Assembly (NCBI RefSeq): GCF_000069945.1
Contig: NC_010545.1
Coordinates: forward strand, 2,294,001-2,358,000
Direction: 5' to 3'
Origin: Corynebacterium urealyticum DSM 7109
Lineage (GTDB): Bacteria > Actinomycetota > Actinomycetes > Mycobacteriales > Mycobacteriaceae
Length of the DNA stretch: 64,000 bases
The notes under the pieces are model-generated. The model saw only the letters and a list, made by a program, of their open reading frames with translations. It had not been told where the DNA came from and ran no database searches. The position numbers and the translations under genes were made by a program. Each line of letters starts with the position of its first letter. The stretch's first letter is position 1. Positions 25,138 to 35,171 of the stretch are shown piece by piece.

Positions 25138-26265
25138 ATGAGCAATAATTCGACTTCCCCTGCAGCGGCCGAGGGCCGCACGGTCAACATCGCGATCGTC
25201 GGCCTCGGCAACTGCGCCACCTCCCTGGTTGAGGGCCTTGAGTTTTATAAGGACGCCGCCCCGGATGCTGACATCCCGGGCCTAATGCACACCGTTTTCG
25301 GCGACTACCACGTCGCGGACGTCAAGGTCGTCGCTGGTTTCGACGTCGACGCGGACAAGGTCGGCAAGGACGTCTCCGAGGCGCTGTACTCCGGCCAGAA
25401 CCAGACGATCAAGATCGCGGATATCCCGCACCTCGGTGTCGAGGTCAAGCGCGGACCCACCCACGACGGCCTGGGCCGTTACTACCAGGAGTCCATCGAG
25501 GAGTCCTCGGTGGAGCCGGTGGACGTCGTCGCTGAGCTAAAGAAGGCGGAGGCGGACGTCGTCGTCAGCTACCTGCCGGTCGGCTCGGAGGAGGCGGACC
25601 GCTTCTACGCGCAGTGCGCCATCGACGCGGGCTGCGCCTTCGTCAACGCCCTGCCGGTGTTCATCGCCTCGGACCCGGAGTGGGCGCAGAAGTTCCGCGA
25701 CGCGGGCCTGCCGATCATCGGCGATGACATCAAGTCCCAGGTCGGCGCCACGATCACCCACCGCGTGCTCGCCCACCTCTTCGAGGAGCGCGGCGTTCGC
25801 CTGGACCGCACGATGCAGCTGAACGTTGGCGGCAACATGGACTTCAAGAACATGCTGGAGCGCGAGCGTCTGGAGTCGAAGAAGATCTCTAAGACGCAGG
25901 CGGTGACGTCCAATCTGAAGACCTCCCCGCTGGCGGGCAAGGTGCACGATAAGAACGTGCACATCGGACCGTCGGACTACGTGGGCTGGCTGGACGACCG
26001 GAAGTGGGCCTACGTGCGCCTGGAGGGCTCCGCATTCGGTGAGGTCCCGCTGAACCTGGAGTACAAGCTCGAGGTGTGGGACTCCCCGAACTCCGCGGGC
26101 ATCATCATCGACGCTGTTCGTGCGGCGAAGATCGCCCTGGATCGCGGTGTTGCTGGTCCGGTTGAGGCGGCGTCCAGCTACCTGATGAAGTCCCCTCCGA
26201 CGCAGCTGCCGGACGATGTGGCGCGCACCCAGCTGGAGGAATTTATCTCCGGCGGGATTGGCTAA
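25138..26265 (+). CDS. ino1: Inositol-1-phosphate (myo-inositol-3-phosphate) synthase
   Basis: Ino1 turns glucose 6-phosphate into inositol 3-phosphate with NAD, feeding mycothiol and phosphatidylinositol mannoside synthesis. The 375-residue protein has the Rossmann motif [17 protein letters not shown] at residues 16-32, [18 protein letters not shown], the catalytic-region [18 protein letters not shown] and [12 protein letters not shown]. It is of the short archaeal/actinobacterial type. I chose the ATG at 25138; TAAGTT eight bases upstream suggests a leaderless or nearly leaderless mRNA. A hairpin follows the gene. Confidence 0.95.
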   Translation: MSNNSTSPAAAEGRTVNIAIVGLGNCATSLVEGLEFYKDAAPDADIPGLMHTVFGDYHVADVKVVAGFDVDADKVGKDVSEALYSGQNQTIKIADIPHLGVEVKRGPTHDGLGRYYQESIEESSVEPVDVVAELKKAEADVVVSYLPVGSEEADRFYAQCAIDAGCAFVNALPVFIASDPEWAQKFRDAGLPIIGDDIKSQVGATITHRVLAHLFEERGVRLDRTMQLNVGGNMDFKNMLERERLESKKISKTQAVTSNLKTSPLAGKVHDKNVHIGPSDYVGWLDDRKWAYVRLEGSAFGEVPLNLEYKLEVWDSPNSAGIIIDAVRAAKIALDRGVAGPVEAASSYLMKSPPTQLPDDVARTQLEEFISGGIG

Positions 26266-26315
26266 ACCCGTACGTGCATCGGCTGCGGCTTCAGCCCAGC
26301 AGGCCTCCTATACCG

Positions 26316-26350
26316 CTACCCTCGGGGTGCTACACGAGCCCCCGGGGTAG
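26316..26350 (+). terminator. Hairpin after ino1
   Basis: CTACCC(T)CGGGG pairs imperfectly with CCCCGGGGTAG, followed by ATCTTT; about 50 bp beyond the ino1 stop. Confidence 0.5.
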
Positions 26351-26424
26351 ATCTTTCCCCGCGATAGGGGAATATCTGGTAGTCGATAGTTTTGTATGGA
26401 CAACACTCAGGTAGATTGGTCTTT

Positions 26425-26889
26425 ATGCCACGTTCAAAAATGGACATCGCCCGGGATCTTCGCCCGAGCCTCACGCGCCTTTACCTGCTCTACTTCCGTA
26501 AGACGGAGCAGTCGAGCATCTCGCAGGCCCAGCTGTCGATCATGATGATCCTGGACAGCGAGGGGCCCATGCGCATCTCTCAGATCGCTGCGATGGAATC
26601 CATCCGCATGCCGACGGCCTCCAACGCCGTCAACCAGCTCGAGACGATGGGGCTGGTCCACCGCGTTCGGGACGTCAGCGACCGCCGCGGCGTACGCGTT
26701 CAGCTCACCGACAAGGGGCGGGAAGAGCTGCACAACCAGGAGGGGGCGCGCAGCATCCAGCTCGCCAGCATGCTGGAGAACCTCAGCGAGGAAGATCTGC
26801 AGACCGTCGACGATTTCATCCCGGTCATCGACACCATCCTGGAGCGCTACTCTGAGGATGATGAGAGCGCTAACCCGGCTGAGAAGTAG
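26425..26889 (+). CDS. MarR family transcriptional regulator
   Basis: The 154-residue protein is a compact MarR winged helix: AQLSIMMILDSEGPMRISQI, the recognition helix RMPTASNAVNQLETMGLV and the wing RVRDVSDRRGVRVQLTDKGR. A C-terminal dimerisation helix ends in an acidic tail. TAGATT ends seven bases before the ATG, so the mRNA is probably leaderless. It lies 159 bp after ino1 and 36 bp before the Usp gene. Ligand and targets are unknown; a role with the downstream stress protein is possible. Confidence 0.88.
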   Translation: MPRSKMDIARDLRPSLTRLYLLYFRKTEQSSISQAQLSIMMILDSEGPMRISQIAAMESIRMPTASNAVNQLETMGLVHRVRDVSDRRGVRVQLTDKGREELHNQEGARSIQLASMLENLSEEDLQTVDDFIPVIDTILERYSEDDESANPAEK

Positions 26890-26925
26890 CGCTAAACACT
26901 GATTTGGGACGGGGAGCTCAACGCT

Positions 26926-28152
26926 GTGGCACCGAAGAAGACGAAGAAGTCCCGCACCGCTAAGAAGGCATTCCGCCCGCCAACGCTCGCCAAGCCGGTG
27001 AGCGCGCCGCGCGTCAACCGCGCGCTGCGCGTCCTGGTCGCGTGGCCACCGCATGCCGGAAGCGTGGGCGAGGACCTCGCGCGCACCGTTGCCTGGCTCG
27101 CGCAGGAGAACCCGCTGGTCGTGCGGACCGCGACGGTGATCTCCCAGACCTGGCCACAGACGGACGTCCCCGCCGCGGCGGCGGATCAGGCGGACCTCTA
27201 CCCCACCGCCACCTCGGACCTCTACCCCACCAGCCCGGACACCAGCCGCAGCCACGGCACCCCAGGCACCGGGATGGGCGCGGCCGAGGCACTGGGCGCC
27301 CCGGTCGCCGGGTCCGCCACCCCCACCACCTATACGGAGGCCCGGGAGGCCTTCAACACCTGGTTGGCGGCAGAAATGACCGCCGCGGGCGAGTCCGCTC
27401 GTGCCGCGCTGCTGGCCGCCGGGGTGCCCGAGAAGATGCTCGACGAAGAGCAGCTCGCGATGGTCTACAGCGATCACTCCGAGACCAGCCGACTCATCGA
27501 GGCCGGTGAGGAGTTCGGGGCGGATGTGATCCTGCTGGGTTCGCAGGCGGATTCGCCGGACGGGCGCTACCGGATGGGCTCCACCGCGGATGCACTGCTG
27601 CACTGCTCCCCGCTACCGCTGATGCTGGTGCCGCGGAACCTGGACTTCTCTAAGGCCGGGCCGACCCGCCTGAACTGCGCTTATGTGGATACCGAGCAGT
27701 CCCAGCAGGCACTGCGCCATGCCTCGGATCTCGCGCGGCGGTGGGAGGTGCCACTGCGCCTGGTGGCCTTCTCCCCCGCCGGGGTCTCGCTGGACCCCAC
27801 GCAGGTGGCCTTCGGCGACGCGGTGGATGCCGCGGGTGCCGGCAGTGCCGGTGCTGTTGGTTCTAACAACGCCGCTGCCCCGTTGGCGGAGGCGTGGCAG
27901 GTGCAGGCCAAGGAGCTGCTGGAGCGTGGCCGGAAACGAGCGCTGTCCCGCCACCCAGAGCTGGAGGTCACGACGAAGACCGGCATCGGCGCGAGCTGGG
28001 AGGAGGCCGTCGGCGCGATCAAGTGGCGCAAGGGCGACCTGATGGTCATGGGCTCCAGCGTGCTGGGTGACTTCAACCGCGTGTTCATCGGCCCATCGAC
28101 AAACCAGATCCTGCGGCACGTGCCGGTGCCGGTGTTCCTCAGCACGGTCTAG
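26926..28152 (+). CDS. Tandem-domain universal stress protein
   Basis: The 408-residue protein holds two UspA-like folds. The first spans about residues 25-240 with an inserted Ala/Thr/Pro-rich loop and ends ADVILLGSQADSPDGRYRMGSTADALL. The second spans 245-408 and ends in GSSVLGDFNRVFIGPSTNQI, matching the G-x2-G-x9-G-S/T nucleotide-binding pattern only loosely. A basic lead (PKKTKKSRTAKKAF) precedes both. The start is a GTG after GGGGAGCTCAACGCT. It follows the MarR gene on the same strand. Confidence 0.85.
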   Translation: MAPKKTKKSRTAKKAFRPPTLAKPVSAPRVNRALRVLVAWPPHAGSVGEDLARTVAWLAQENPLVVRTATVISQTWPQTDVPAAAADQADLYPTATSDLYPTSPDTSRSHGTPGTGMGAAEALGAPVAGSATPTTYTEAREAFNTWLAAEMTAAGESARAALLAAGVPEKMLDEEQLAMVYSDHSETSRLIEAGEEFGADVILLGSQADSPDGRYRMGSTADALLHCSPLPLMLVPRNLDFSKAGPTRLNCAYVDTEQSQQALRHASDLARRWEVPLRLVAFSPAGVSLDPTQVAFGDAVDAAGAGSAGAVGSNNAAAPLAEAWQVQAKELLERGRKRALSRHPELEVTTKTGIGASWEEAVGAIKWRKGDLMVMGSSVLGDFNRVFIGPSTNQILRHVPVPVFLSTV

Positions 28153-28354
28153 GCGGTCGGGGCGAGCTAGGCGGGTCGAGCTAGCCGGATCTGGCTGCCC
28201 CTCCCCCTGTGTGCATTGCGCGCCGCAGCGCACACCCACTACCCCACCCGAGTTACGCTTCCCCGCTCGAGTGTGGCAGCGGGGTTTAGCTTTGTGGCCG
28301 GGATCTCTTAAGGTTGGGAGCTACCAGGAGTTTCACCGAAGGAAGAGGGTAATC

Positions 28355-28831
28355 GTGAGTACGTTGGGCCCGGAGCACCCGGAGAATCGCGCCGAGCTGC
28401 CACCAGAGGACCTTCCCCCGCAGACCGCCGGCCGCCCGAAACTCACCGAGCTCGATTACGAGGCCGATCCCCTCGCCCGCCTGGAGCGCAATAACCGCTC
28501 GACGAAGCAGGCGATCATCTACTTCTGCGCCGTCCCGGGCATCGCGGCGGTCCTCGCGTTGGGCACCGCGATTATCTCCCGCATCGTGGGCGGCCCTTAT
28601 TGCGACGCCGATTCTTCCGCCTGGTTGTGCACCGAGGGATTCCGGCTGTTCTTCCACATCGCCCCAGCTCTGGTGTGCTTTTTCGGGCTCTTCGGCGCGG
28701 CGTATATCTGCTACTACAAGTGGAAGCGCCACCAGCGCTGGCGCCCGTGGATCGCGGTGATCTGGTTCATCATGCCCGTGGCGATCGGCTGGTCGGTCAA
28801 CAGCGCGGCGATGCTGATCCTCAACGCCTAG
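28355..28831 (+). CDS. Conserved small membrane protein, unknown function
   Basis: The 158-residue protein has a 45-residue acidic/Pro-rich cytoplasmic lead and three membrane segments: AIIYFCAVPGIAAVLALGTA, GFRLFFHIAPALVCFFGLFG and WIAVIWFIMPVAIGWSVNS. A Cys pair (PYCDADSSAWLC) lies in the first extracytoplasmic loop and could form a disulfide. The GTG start follows GGAAGAGGGTAATC. I do not recognise the family. Confidence 0.72.
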   Translation: MSTLGPEHPENRAELPPEDLPPQTAGRPKLTELDYEADPLARLERNNRSTKQAIIYFCAVPGIAAVLALGTAIISRIVGGPYCDADSSAWLCTEGFRLFFHIAPALVCFFGLFGAAYICYYKWKRHQRWRPWIAVIWFIMPVAIGWSVNSAAMLILNA

Positions 28832-28914
28832 AACCCAGCCCCCGCCCCCACGGGCCAACGGGCCAACCCCCAACGGGCCCCGAAAAGGCAAGGCTCCAGC
28901 GCACCCCCAGATGC

Positions 28915-28944
28915 AGGCCGCCCGGTCCTCTCCCCGGGCGGCCT
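28915..28944 (+). terminator. Terminator between the membrane protein gene and leuS
   Basis: AGGCCGCCCGG pairs perfectly with CCGGGCGGCCT, followed by TTCG. It separates two convergent genes and could serve either. Confidence 0.7.
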
Positions 28945-28950
28945 TTCGCC

Positions 28951-31900
28951 TTACTTCGCGACGATATTGATCATGCGGCCCGGCACGACGATGACCTTCT
29001 GCACCGTCTTGCCCTCGATGTGGCCCTGGACGGTCTCGTCGGCCAGTGCGGCGGCCTCCAGGTCCTCGCGGGAGGCATCGGCGGCGACCATGATGCGGGC
29101 GCGAACCTTGCCCATGATCTGAACCGGCATCTCGATCTGGTCGTCGACCAGCCAGTCCTCTTCCCACGCCGGGTATGGCACGAAGGCCACGGAGGCCTCG
29201 TCCTGGGTCAGGCCAGAACCCTGACCTGCCCCGTCAGCCAGCAGGCCGGAGGCCGCAGCCCCGCCCAGCACCTGCCACAGCTCCTCGGCCAGGTGCGGGG
29301 CCACCGGGGCCAGCATCAGCGCCAGCGCCTCCGCCGCCGCACGCGGCACTGCAGCATCCGCCGCGGCACCCTGGGCGCCACCGGCACCAGCCGCGCCGTA
29401 CTGCTTCGTCAGGTAGTTGACCAGCTCGATCAGCTTCGCGACGGCCGTGTTGTTGTGCAGGTTGGTGTAGTCCTCGTGGACACCCGCCAGCGCGCGGTTC
29501 ACCGCACGGCGGTCCTCATCCGGCAGCGAGGCCAGCGTGTTGACGTCCTCATCGACGGCGGCCTTGCCGGACGTCTCGTCCACGACCAGGCGCCAGGCGC
29601 GCTGCAGGAAACGCTGCGCGCCGACGACGTCCTTCGTCGCCCACGGGCGGGAGGTATCCAGCGGCCCCATGGACATCTCGTAGACGCGCAGGGTGTCCGC
29701 GCCGTAGTTATCGCAGATCTCGTCCGGGGAGACGGAGTTCTTCAGGGACTTGCCCATCTTCCCGTACTCCTGCTGGACCGGGGTTTCCTCGCCGGTCTCC
29801 GGGTTGACGTGCACGAATGCGCCGTCGCGCTCCACGACCTCCGCGGCCGGCATGTACACGCCGCGGGAATCGGTGTAGGCGTAGGCCTGGATGTAGCCCT
29901 GGTTGAACAGGCGGTGGTACGGCTCGAAGGAGCTGACCACGCCCAGGTCGAAGAGCACCTTGTGCCAGAAGCGGGAGTACAGCAGGTGCAGCACCGCGTG
30001 CTCCACGCCGCCGACGTACAGGTCCACACCACCGGAGGGGTTGCCCTCGCGCGGGCCGACCCAGTAGCGCTCGTTGTCGATGTCTACCAGCGCGTTCTCG
30101 TTATTCGGGTCGATGTAGCGCAGCTGGTACCAGGAGGAACCGGCCCACTGCGGCATGACGTTCGCGTCGCGGTAGTAGGTCTGCGTGCCACGGCCATCGC
30201 CGAGGTCCAGCTCGACCTCGATCCACTCGCGGGCCTTCGCCAGCGGGGGCTGCGGCTCGGTGTCCTGGTCCTCCGGGTCGAAGGCGACCGGCTTGTAGTC
30301 CTCGACCTCCGGCAGCTCCACCGGGAGCATGTCCTCCGGCAGCGGGTGGGCGACACCGTCGGCGTCGTAGACGATGGGGAAGGGCTCGCCCCAGTAACGC
30401 TGGCGGGCGAACAGCCAGTCGCGCAGCTTGAACTGCACCTTGCCGTGGCCGTAGCCCTTCTCCTCGAGCCAGTCGGTGGTGGTGGCCTTCGCCTCTGCCA
30501 GGGCGAGGCCGTTGATGTCCAGACCCTCGGCGTTTGCGCTGTTCACGGCCTTGCCGCCCTCGGTGTAGGCGGCGGTGAGCTGGCCGTCCTCGCCCTTCTC
30601 GCCGCCGGCGACGACCTCGCGGATCGGCAGGCCGAAGGCGGTGGCGAAGTCGAAGTCGCGCTCGTCGTGTGCCGGGACCGCCATGATGGCGCCGGTGCCG
30701 TAGCCCATGAGGACGTAGTCGGCGATGAAGACGGGCACCTGCTCGCCGTTGACCGGGTTGGTGGCGTACGCGCCGGTGAACACACCGGTCTTTTCCTTGT
30801 TCTCCTGGCGCTCCAGGTCGGACTTCGCGGCGATGGACGCGCGGTAGGCGGCGACGGCCTCGGATGGGCTGTTCTTGCCGAAGGTCCAGCGCTCATCGGC
30901 GTCGGCGTAGGCGGCCTGCGGGGAGCCGGCGGCGTCCTCAGCTGCGGAAACGAGGGTGTCGACGAGCTTGTGCTCAGGGGCGAGCACCATGTACGTCGCA
31001 CCGAAGAGGGTGTCCGGGCGGGTGGTGAAGACCTCGATCGGGCCCGCCGCGGAGGAAAACGCGAGCTGCGCGCCGCGGGAACGGCCGATCCAGTTGCGCT
31101 GCATGGACTTGACCTTCTCCGGCCAGTCGAGGAATTCCAGGTCCTCGAGCAGGCGGTCGGAGTAGGCGGTTATGCGCATCATCCACTGCTGGAGGTTCTT
31201 GCGGAAGACCGGGAAGTTGCCGCGCTCGGAGCGGCCCTCGGCGGTGACCTCCTCGTTCGCCAGCACGGTGCCCAGGCCCGGGCACCAGTTGACGGTGGAG
31301 TTGGAGCGGTAGACCAGGCGGTAGCCGTCGATGATCTCCTGGCGCTCGGCTTCGGTCTTCTCGGCCCAGTCGGCGTGCTCGGCCTCGAGCTTCGGGATGA
31401 GCTCGGAGATCGGGCGGGCGCGGCCCTTCAGCTTGGCTGGGTAGCCCGGCGCGGGGTCGGCCTCCGGGTCGAACCAGGAGTTGTAGATCTTGAGGAAGAT
31501 CCACTGGGTCCAGCGGTAGAACTCGCGGTCAGTGGTGGCGACGGCGCGGCGTTTATCGTGGCCAAGCCCCAGGCGGCCCAGCTGGCGCTCCATGTTCTCG
31601 ATATTGGCCATGGTGGTGGTGCGCGGGTGGGTGCCGGTCTGGACGGCGTACTGCTCGGCGGGCAGGCCGAAGGCGTCGTAGCCGAGGGTGTGGAGCACGT
31701 TCTTGCCGGTCATGCGCTGGAAGCGTGCATAGACATCGGTGGCGATGTAGCCCAGCGGGTGGCCGACGTGCAGCCCGGCGCCGGAGGGGTAGGGGAACAT
31801 GTCCTGCACGAAGATGCGGTCTTCCGGCAGCTTCTGGCCGTCTTCGGCGAGGTCGCCGACGGGGTTGGGGGCGTTGAAGGTGCCGTGGTCGGCCCAGTGC

Positions 31901-31986
31901 TTCTGCCACCGCTGCTCGATATCCGCGGCGAGCGCGGGGGAGTAGCGGTACGGGGTCTGGTCGGACGTGTCAGCTGGGGTGTTCAT
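28951..31986 (-). CDS. leuS: Leucyl-tRNA synthetase
   Basis: LeuS charges tRNA-Leu. The 1011-residue protein has the class I signature HVGH at residues 73-76 followed by [17 protein letters not shown], and the second signature KMGKS near residue 742 in place of KMSKS, as in many actinobacterial enzymes. An editing domain lies between, with [18 protein letters not shown] near residue 320. Length is somewhat above the common 860-970 because of Gly/Ala-rich insertions (for example [20 protein letters not shown]). The ATG stands 41 bp from the divergent SdpI-like gene. Confidence 0.97.
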   Translation of the reverse strand: MNTPADTSDQTPYRYSPALAADIEQRWQKHWADHGTFNAPNPVGDLAEDGQKLPEDRIFVQDMFPYPSGAGLHVGHPLGYIATDVYARFQRMTGKNVLHTLGYDAFGLPAEQYAVQTGTHPRTTTMANIENMERQLGRLGLGHDKRRAVATTDREFYRWTQWIFLKIYNSWFDPEADPAPGYPAKLKGRARPISELIPKLEAEHADWAEKTEAERQEIIDGYRLVYRSNSTVNWCPGLGTVLANEEVTAEGRSERGNFPVFRKNLQQWMMRITAYSDRLLEDLEFLDWPEKVKSMQRNWIGRSRGAQLAFSSAAGPIEVFTTRPDTLFGATYMVLAPEHKLVDTLVSAAEDAAGSPQAAYADADERWTFGKNSPSEAVAAYRASIAAKSDLERQENKEKTGVFTGAYATNPVNGEQVPVFIADYVLMGYGTGAIMAVPAHDERDFDFATAFGLPIREVVAGGEKGEDGQLTAAYTEGGKAVNSANAEGLDINGLALAEAKATTTDWLEEKGYGHGKVQFKLRDWLFARQRYWGEPFPIVYDADGVAHPLPEDMLPVELPEVEDYKPVAFDPEDQDTEPQPPLAKAREWIEVELDLGDGRGTQTYYRDANVMPQWAGSSWYQLRYIDPNNENALVDIDNERYWVGPREGNPSGGVDLYVGGVEHAVLHLLYSRFWHKVLFDLGVVSSFEPYHRLFNQGYIQAYAYTDSRGVYMPAAEVVERDGAFVHVNPETGEETPVQQEYGKMGKSLKNSVSPDEICDNYGADTLRVYEMSMGPLDTSRPWATKDVVGAQRFLQRAWRLVVDETSGKAAVDEDVNTLASLPDEDRRAVNRALAGVHEDYTNLHNNTAVAKLIELVNYLTKQYGAAGAGGAQGAAADAAVPRAAAEALALMLAPVAPHLAEELWQVLGGAAASGLLADGAGQGSGLTQDEASVAFVPYPAWEEDWLVDDQIEMPVQIMGKVRARIMVAADASREDLEAAALADETVQGHIEGKTVQKVIVVPGRMINIVAK

Positions 31987-32026
31987 GGTTGGTCATTCTA
32001 ATAGACGGGGTAATAGACTGAACCGC

Positions 32027-32659
32027 ATGATCGTGCTCACCATCCTGCTGGTTATTCTCGCCCTCGCTGTTCTGACGGTGGGGCTGCTCGGCTTTCTTGA
32101 GAAACTGCCTGGTAACGGGGTGGTTGGCCTGCGTATTCCGGAGGTTCGGAAGTCCTCCGAGAACTGGGTTTTGGCGCACAAGATCGCGGGCCCGGCGTGG
32201 ATGGGTGCGGGTGCGGCACTGCTGGGCGCTGCGTTGTTGACGACGGGGATCGGCGGCTGGATGTGGCTGGTCTTCGCGCTGTTGATCGTGGGGGCGCTGT
32301 TCCTGATTGGGATGGGTTCTGCGATGGCGGCGTCCACGATGGCTCGCCTGGAGCACGTGCGTGGTCAGGAGGCCGAGGAGGCCCGGTCCGCTGCGGGTTG
32401 CTGTTCCTCTGGTTCTTCTTCCAACGACGACGCCTCGGCTGGCGGTTGTGAACCGTCGGCGGAGGAATGTGCGTCGGGGAATGCGTGCGGTAGCTGCTCG
32501 CTCAATGGCGCATGCGAAGGCGGGGGAGCGGCCTTCGACGCAGGTCGGGACGCCGGTTCTGGTGCTGGTGCTGGGCAGGGCGCTCAGCAGGCGGCGGCGA
32601 AGCCTGCGCTGGATCTGGATGCGGCACGGCGCGCGGTGGCGGAGCAGGACCGCCGCTAG
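32027..32659 (+). CDS. SdpI-like membrane protein with cysteine-rich C-terminal tail
   Basis: The 210-residue protein has an N-terminal membrane segment, then LPGNGVVGLRIPEVRKSSEN and WVLAHKIAGPAWMG, the SdpI/YhfL-type motif (N-x-x-G-I/L-R-x-P, then W-x2-A-H). Two more membrane segments end near residue 105. SdpI of Bacillus is an immunity protein and sensor for the SdpC toxin; many actinobacterial relatives have no known toxin. The last 90 residues are unusual: seven cysteines in about 45 residues (CC, C, C, C, C, C) within Ser/Gly-rich sequence, then a Gly/Ala-rich end. TAATAG lies ten bases before the ATG. Confidence 0.72.
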   Translation: MIVLTILLVILALAVLTVGLLGFLEKLPGNGVVGLRIPEVRKSSENWVLAHKIAGPAWMGAGAALLGAALLTTGIGGWMWLVFALLIVGALFLIGMGSAMAASTMARLEHVRGQEAEEARSAAGCCSSGSSSNDDASAGGCEPSAEECASGNACGSCSLNGACEGGGAAFDAGRDAGSGAGAGQGAQQAAAKPALDLDAARRAVAEQDRR

Positions 32660-32690
32660 GGGTTAACGCGGGTACACCTTAGCGCGCAGA

Positions 32691-33254
32691 CTAGCGGAGG
32701 TTCGCGCGCTTCAACTTGGGTCGCGCGATGGAAAAAATCACTAGCGAATAGGCGCTCGCGGCAAGCGTGACCCACAGCGTGGGCTTCCAAAAAAGCGGCA
32801 GGAACTTTGCTGGTAGGGCCACGATCAATAGACACTGCGCAAAGGCCAGAAAGAGTGTCGCGCTCAGCGCATGTAGTGGGGGCTGCACAAGACTTAAGGT
32901 CCAGAAGCAGGCCAGACTCAAGGCGCTAAACTGCCACAAGCCTGCGTTTCCGAACGAGGCGAGCAGAACCAGTGGGAGATACGCAGCACCGAGAAAGGCA
33001 TAATCCTGTGTCTTCCACGACCGGGGGCTGTATTCCTCCCACACCGCGAGGTCGCTGGTGTAGAAGAGCACAACAGCACTGAGAAACAGCAACGCAAAGA
33101 CGACATTGAACGGCACAACAGCGCCGTACGTGCCATCAACCCACGGCAAGGGTATTGCTGTTGTCCCCAGAACAATGGCGCCGCATACAGCGATCGCAAT
33201 TAGACCAAAGGCCTGGGGGACACGGTGGCCACGAAGGTACAGCTTGGTCATCAC
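32691..33254 (-). CDS. Membrane protein of the peptide/ABC cassette
   Basis: The 187-residue protein has about six membrane segments, for example FGLIAIAVCGAIVLGTTAIP, VVPFNVVFALLFLSAVVLFY and TLWVTLAASAYSLVIFSIA. It could be a second permease or an immunity protein; no family is recognised. Its GTG-ATG start overlaps the stop of the preceding 394-residue membrane protein by four bases, so it is translated with it. It is the last gene of the minus-strand cassette. Confidence 0.75.
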   Translation of the reverse strand: MMTKLYLRGHRVPQAFGLIAIAVCGAIVLGTTAIPLPWVDGTYGAVVPFNVVFALLFLSAVVLFYTSDLAVWEEYSPRSWKTQDYAFLGAAYLPLVLLASFGNAGLWQFSALSLACFWTLSLVQPPLHALSATLFLAFAQCLLIVALPAKFLPLFWKPTLWVTLAASAYSLVIFSIARPKLKRANLR

Positions 33255-34435
33255 GACGCCACGCAGCCCTCGTTGACCTTGCTAATGAGCGCCTCATGAT
33301 CGAGCTCTTGCCGAAGGTGACCCGATGGCTCCAACACCAAGCGCTTGAGGTCATCAGGGGAGACCCCGTCAAAGGCATCGGCGACCGGCACGGGCCCGTC
33401 CTCGCCGAACCAGCAGCTCGGGGTGCGGCGTAGTGCGTCATCTGCCTGAAGATGCTGCAGGATGAGCACGAGTTCAACCGTGTCGGGGTCGGTGGATCGC
33501 ACAAGGAGATATTGCTGTGGTTGCTCCTTCTGCAGGTCTTCCGGTGCAGCTGAGCTGTGTATGTCCCACAGGGACGCCTGCGGCTTGCCGAGAGAGCTCA
33601 GCACATCACGATTAGCAGCCACGACCTCCTCGGGCGTTTCGGGCCATAAACACTGGCTATCGCTGCAGACCAAGTCTTTCTCAGACCTTTGGACGGTCAC
33701 GTCATAACCAGCCCCTGCAACTTGCGAATAGCTAGCAAACCCTCCCAACAGCGCAACGGCTACTCCAGCGGCCACGGCGGCGGTCGTTCCTCGACACCCG
33801 GAGCTACCGACATAAATGAGCACCCACGCTGCCATGAGCAATGCGGCGAGCATCGTGGCACTCGCCGCCACGAAGGAGGAGTTCAGTTCGCGGTCAATAC
33901 CGCAGCACAGCCCTGCAGTCTGGCCGAACATGTAGCGCCATTCAGGCTGCGACAGTGCCGGCGGGTAAGCCTGCAGAACAAAGCTCAGGAACATTGCCAC
34001 GGGCAAGGCGATCAGGCTTGGAAGATAGAGGCCGCATGCCGTACCGAGTGAAGCCCAAACGAGCGCATGCAGCGCGATAATCAACACGCCTTGCGGCCAG
34101 GCCCTGGAGCCGAATCCATCGTTGAGAACAAAATGTAGAGTGACGAGCAAAAATGCAATCAGCTGGAGTGGAGCAATCGACCGCAACCATACTTTCCCGG
34201 CATAACGTGGCCTGCCCAGCTGAGTCAGGATTTCGCGAAACCGGGACGCCTCCCACGCGCTCAGGAACCCAAGCAAGGGCCCCAGGACAATGAACAACTG
34301 CCAAGACTTATGGAGCGTGGCTTGCGGGGAACTCGGGTAGGTTTCAGCACCCTCGATGCTGATGTTGAGCCACAAGCTGACAGCGAAACCCACGAGAACG
34401 ATTAGCGCATTTCGAAGTAACGCTTTTCTCATCAC
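33251..34435 (-). CDS. Membrane protein with extracytoplasmic domain, probable ABC permease partner
   Basis: The 394-residue protein has six or seven membrane segments in residues 1-235 (ALIVLVGFAVSLWLNISIEG; LFIVLGPLLGFLSAWEASRF; GTTAAVAAGVAVALLGGFAS) and a 160-residue C-terminal domain that should lie outside the cell. That domain has a Cys pair in VCSDSQCLWPE and a third Cys in PSCWFGEDGP. The organisation fits a bacteriocin- or lantibiotic-type ABC permease, but I do not recognise the sequence. Its start overlaps the ABC ATPase stop by four bases. Confidence 0.75.
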   Translation of the reverse strand: MMRKALLRNALIVLVGFAVSLWLNISIEGAETYPSSPQATLHKSWQLFIVLGPLLGFLSAWEASRFREILTQLGRPRYAGKVWLRSIAPLQLIAFLLVTLHFVLNDGFGSRAWPQGVLIIALHALVWASLGTACGLYLPSLIALPVAMFLSFVLQAYPPALSQPEWRYMFGQTAGLCCGIDRELNSSFVAASATMLAALLMAAWVLIYVGSSGCRGTTAAVAAGVAVALLGGFASYSQVAGAGYDVTVQRSEKDLVCSDSQCLWPETPEEVVAANRDVLSSLGKPQASLWDIHSSAAPEDLQKEQPQQYLLVRSTDPDTVELVLILQHLQADDALRRTPSCWFGEDGPVPVADAFDGVSPDDLKRLVLEPSGHLRQELDHEALISKVNEGCVAS

Positions 34436-35160
34436 GCCTCCGACCGGTGGACGGCAGACAACTGCAGAACAGTGGGGGAGATAGGTTCTCCTCGCCAGGT
34501 CGTATCGGAGGCGTCAGTTCGGTCATCACTGAAGCCAATGAAGTCGTCGATTCGCCCCTGAAATGCGAGACAGCCATGATCTAACACGATGACCTGCTCA
34601 AATGGTTCGCCGACTTCCAAGGGCTGGTGGCTGGAAACCCACAACCGGATGCCTCGGTTGATGACGTCGCGATAGAGCTGCCGTAGCTCCTGCTTCGCGA
34701 TTGGGTCCAGAGTCGCACTGGGTTCGTCGAGTAACAGCCAGCGCGCCTGAGAATTCAAGGCGGCGGCCAGCTGGAGCTTCGCCTGCTGCCCACCGCTCAG
34801 CTGTCGACATTCCTGGCGGGTTACATCTCCCTGCAAACCCACGAACTCGGCCCAGGTGAGGGCGTCCTTCTGGGCCTGTCGCATGGGAGCCCCTTGCAGC
34901 CAACCGACGTAAGAAATGTAATCCGCCACGTTAAAACCGCTGATGGGCATGAACTTTTGGGCAACGTAGACGGTGCCATCCGCGCTGGGCAGCTTCCCTC
35001 GTTGCAGTTTGAATTGTCCAGCGAGGCAGCGCAACATGGTCGTTTTACCTGCTCCGTTGACACCGAGAACGACTGTGGCAGCATCGTTGATGGCGAGATC
35101 GCGGATGTCGATCCGTTGGGTACTCTGCGGGTAGGCGAAGCGGAAAGAGGCTGTAGGCAT
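34432..35160 (-). CDS. ABC transporter ATP-binding protein of the peptide cassette
   Basis: The 242-residue ATPase has Walker A LGVNGAGKTTMLRCLAG near residue 33, signature QLSGGQQAKLQLAAAL, Walker B WLLLDEPSATLD and the switch histidine in WVSSHQPLEVGEPF. It lacks the usual long N-terminal strand region, so it is a short peptide/drug-export type. I chose the ATG at 35160 (MPTASFRFAYPQS), 12 bp after the secreted-protein stop; no good ribosome binding site is seen, so coupled translation is likely. The frame is open further upstream but covers the previous gene. Confidence 0.85.
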   Translation of the reverse strand: MPTASFRFAYPQSTQRIDIRDLAINDAATVVLGVNGAGKTTMLRCLAGQFKLQRGKLPSADGTVYVAQKFMPISGFNVADYISYVGWLQGAPMRQAQKDALTWAEFVGLQGDVTRQECRQLSGGQQAKLQLAAALNSQARWLLLDEPSATLDPIAKQELRQLYRDVINRGIRLWVSSHQPLEVGEPFEQVIVLDHGCLAFQGRIDDFIGFSDDRTDASDTTWRGEPISPTVLQLSAVHRSEA

Positions 35161-35171
35161 GGAGTGGCAAT

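Noticed and set aside
28600..32001. A 1,133-codon open frame antisense to leuS
   Set aside because: leuS has full synthetase motifs on the other strand; the antisense frame is a high-GC shadow.
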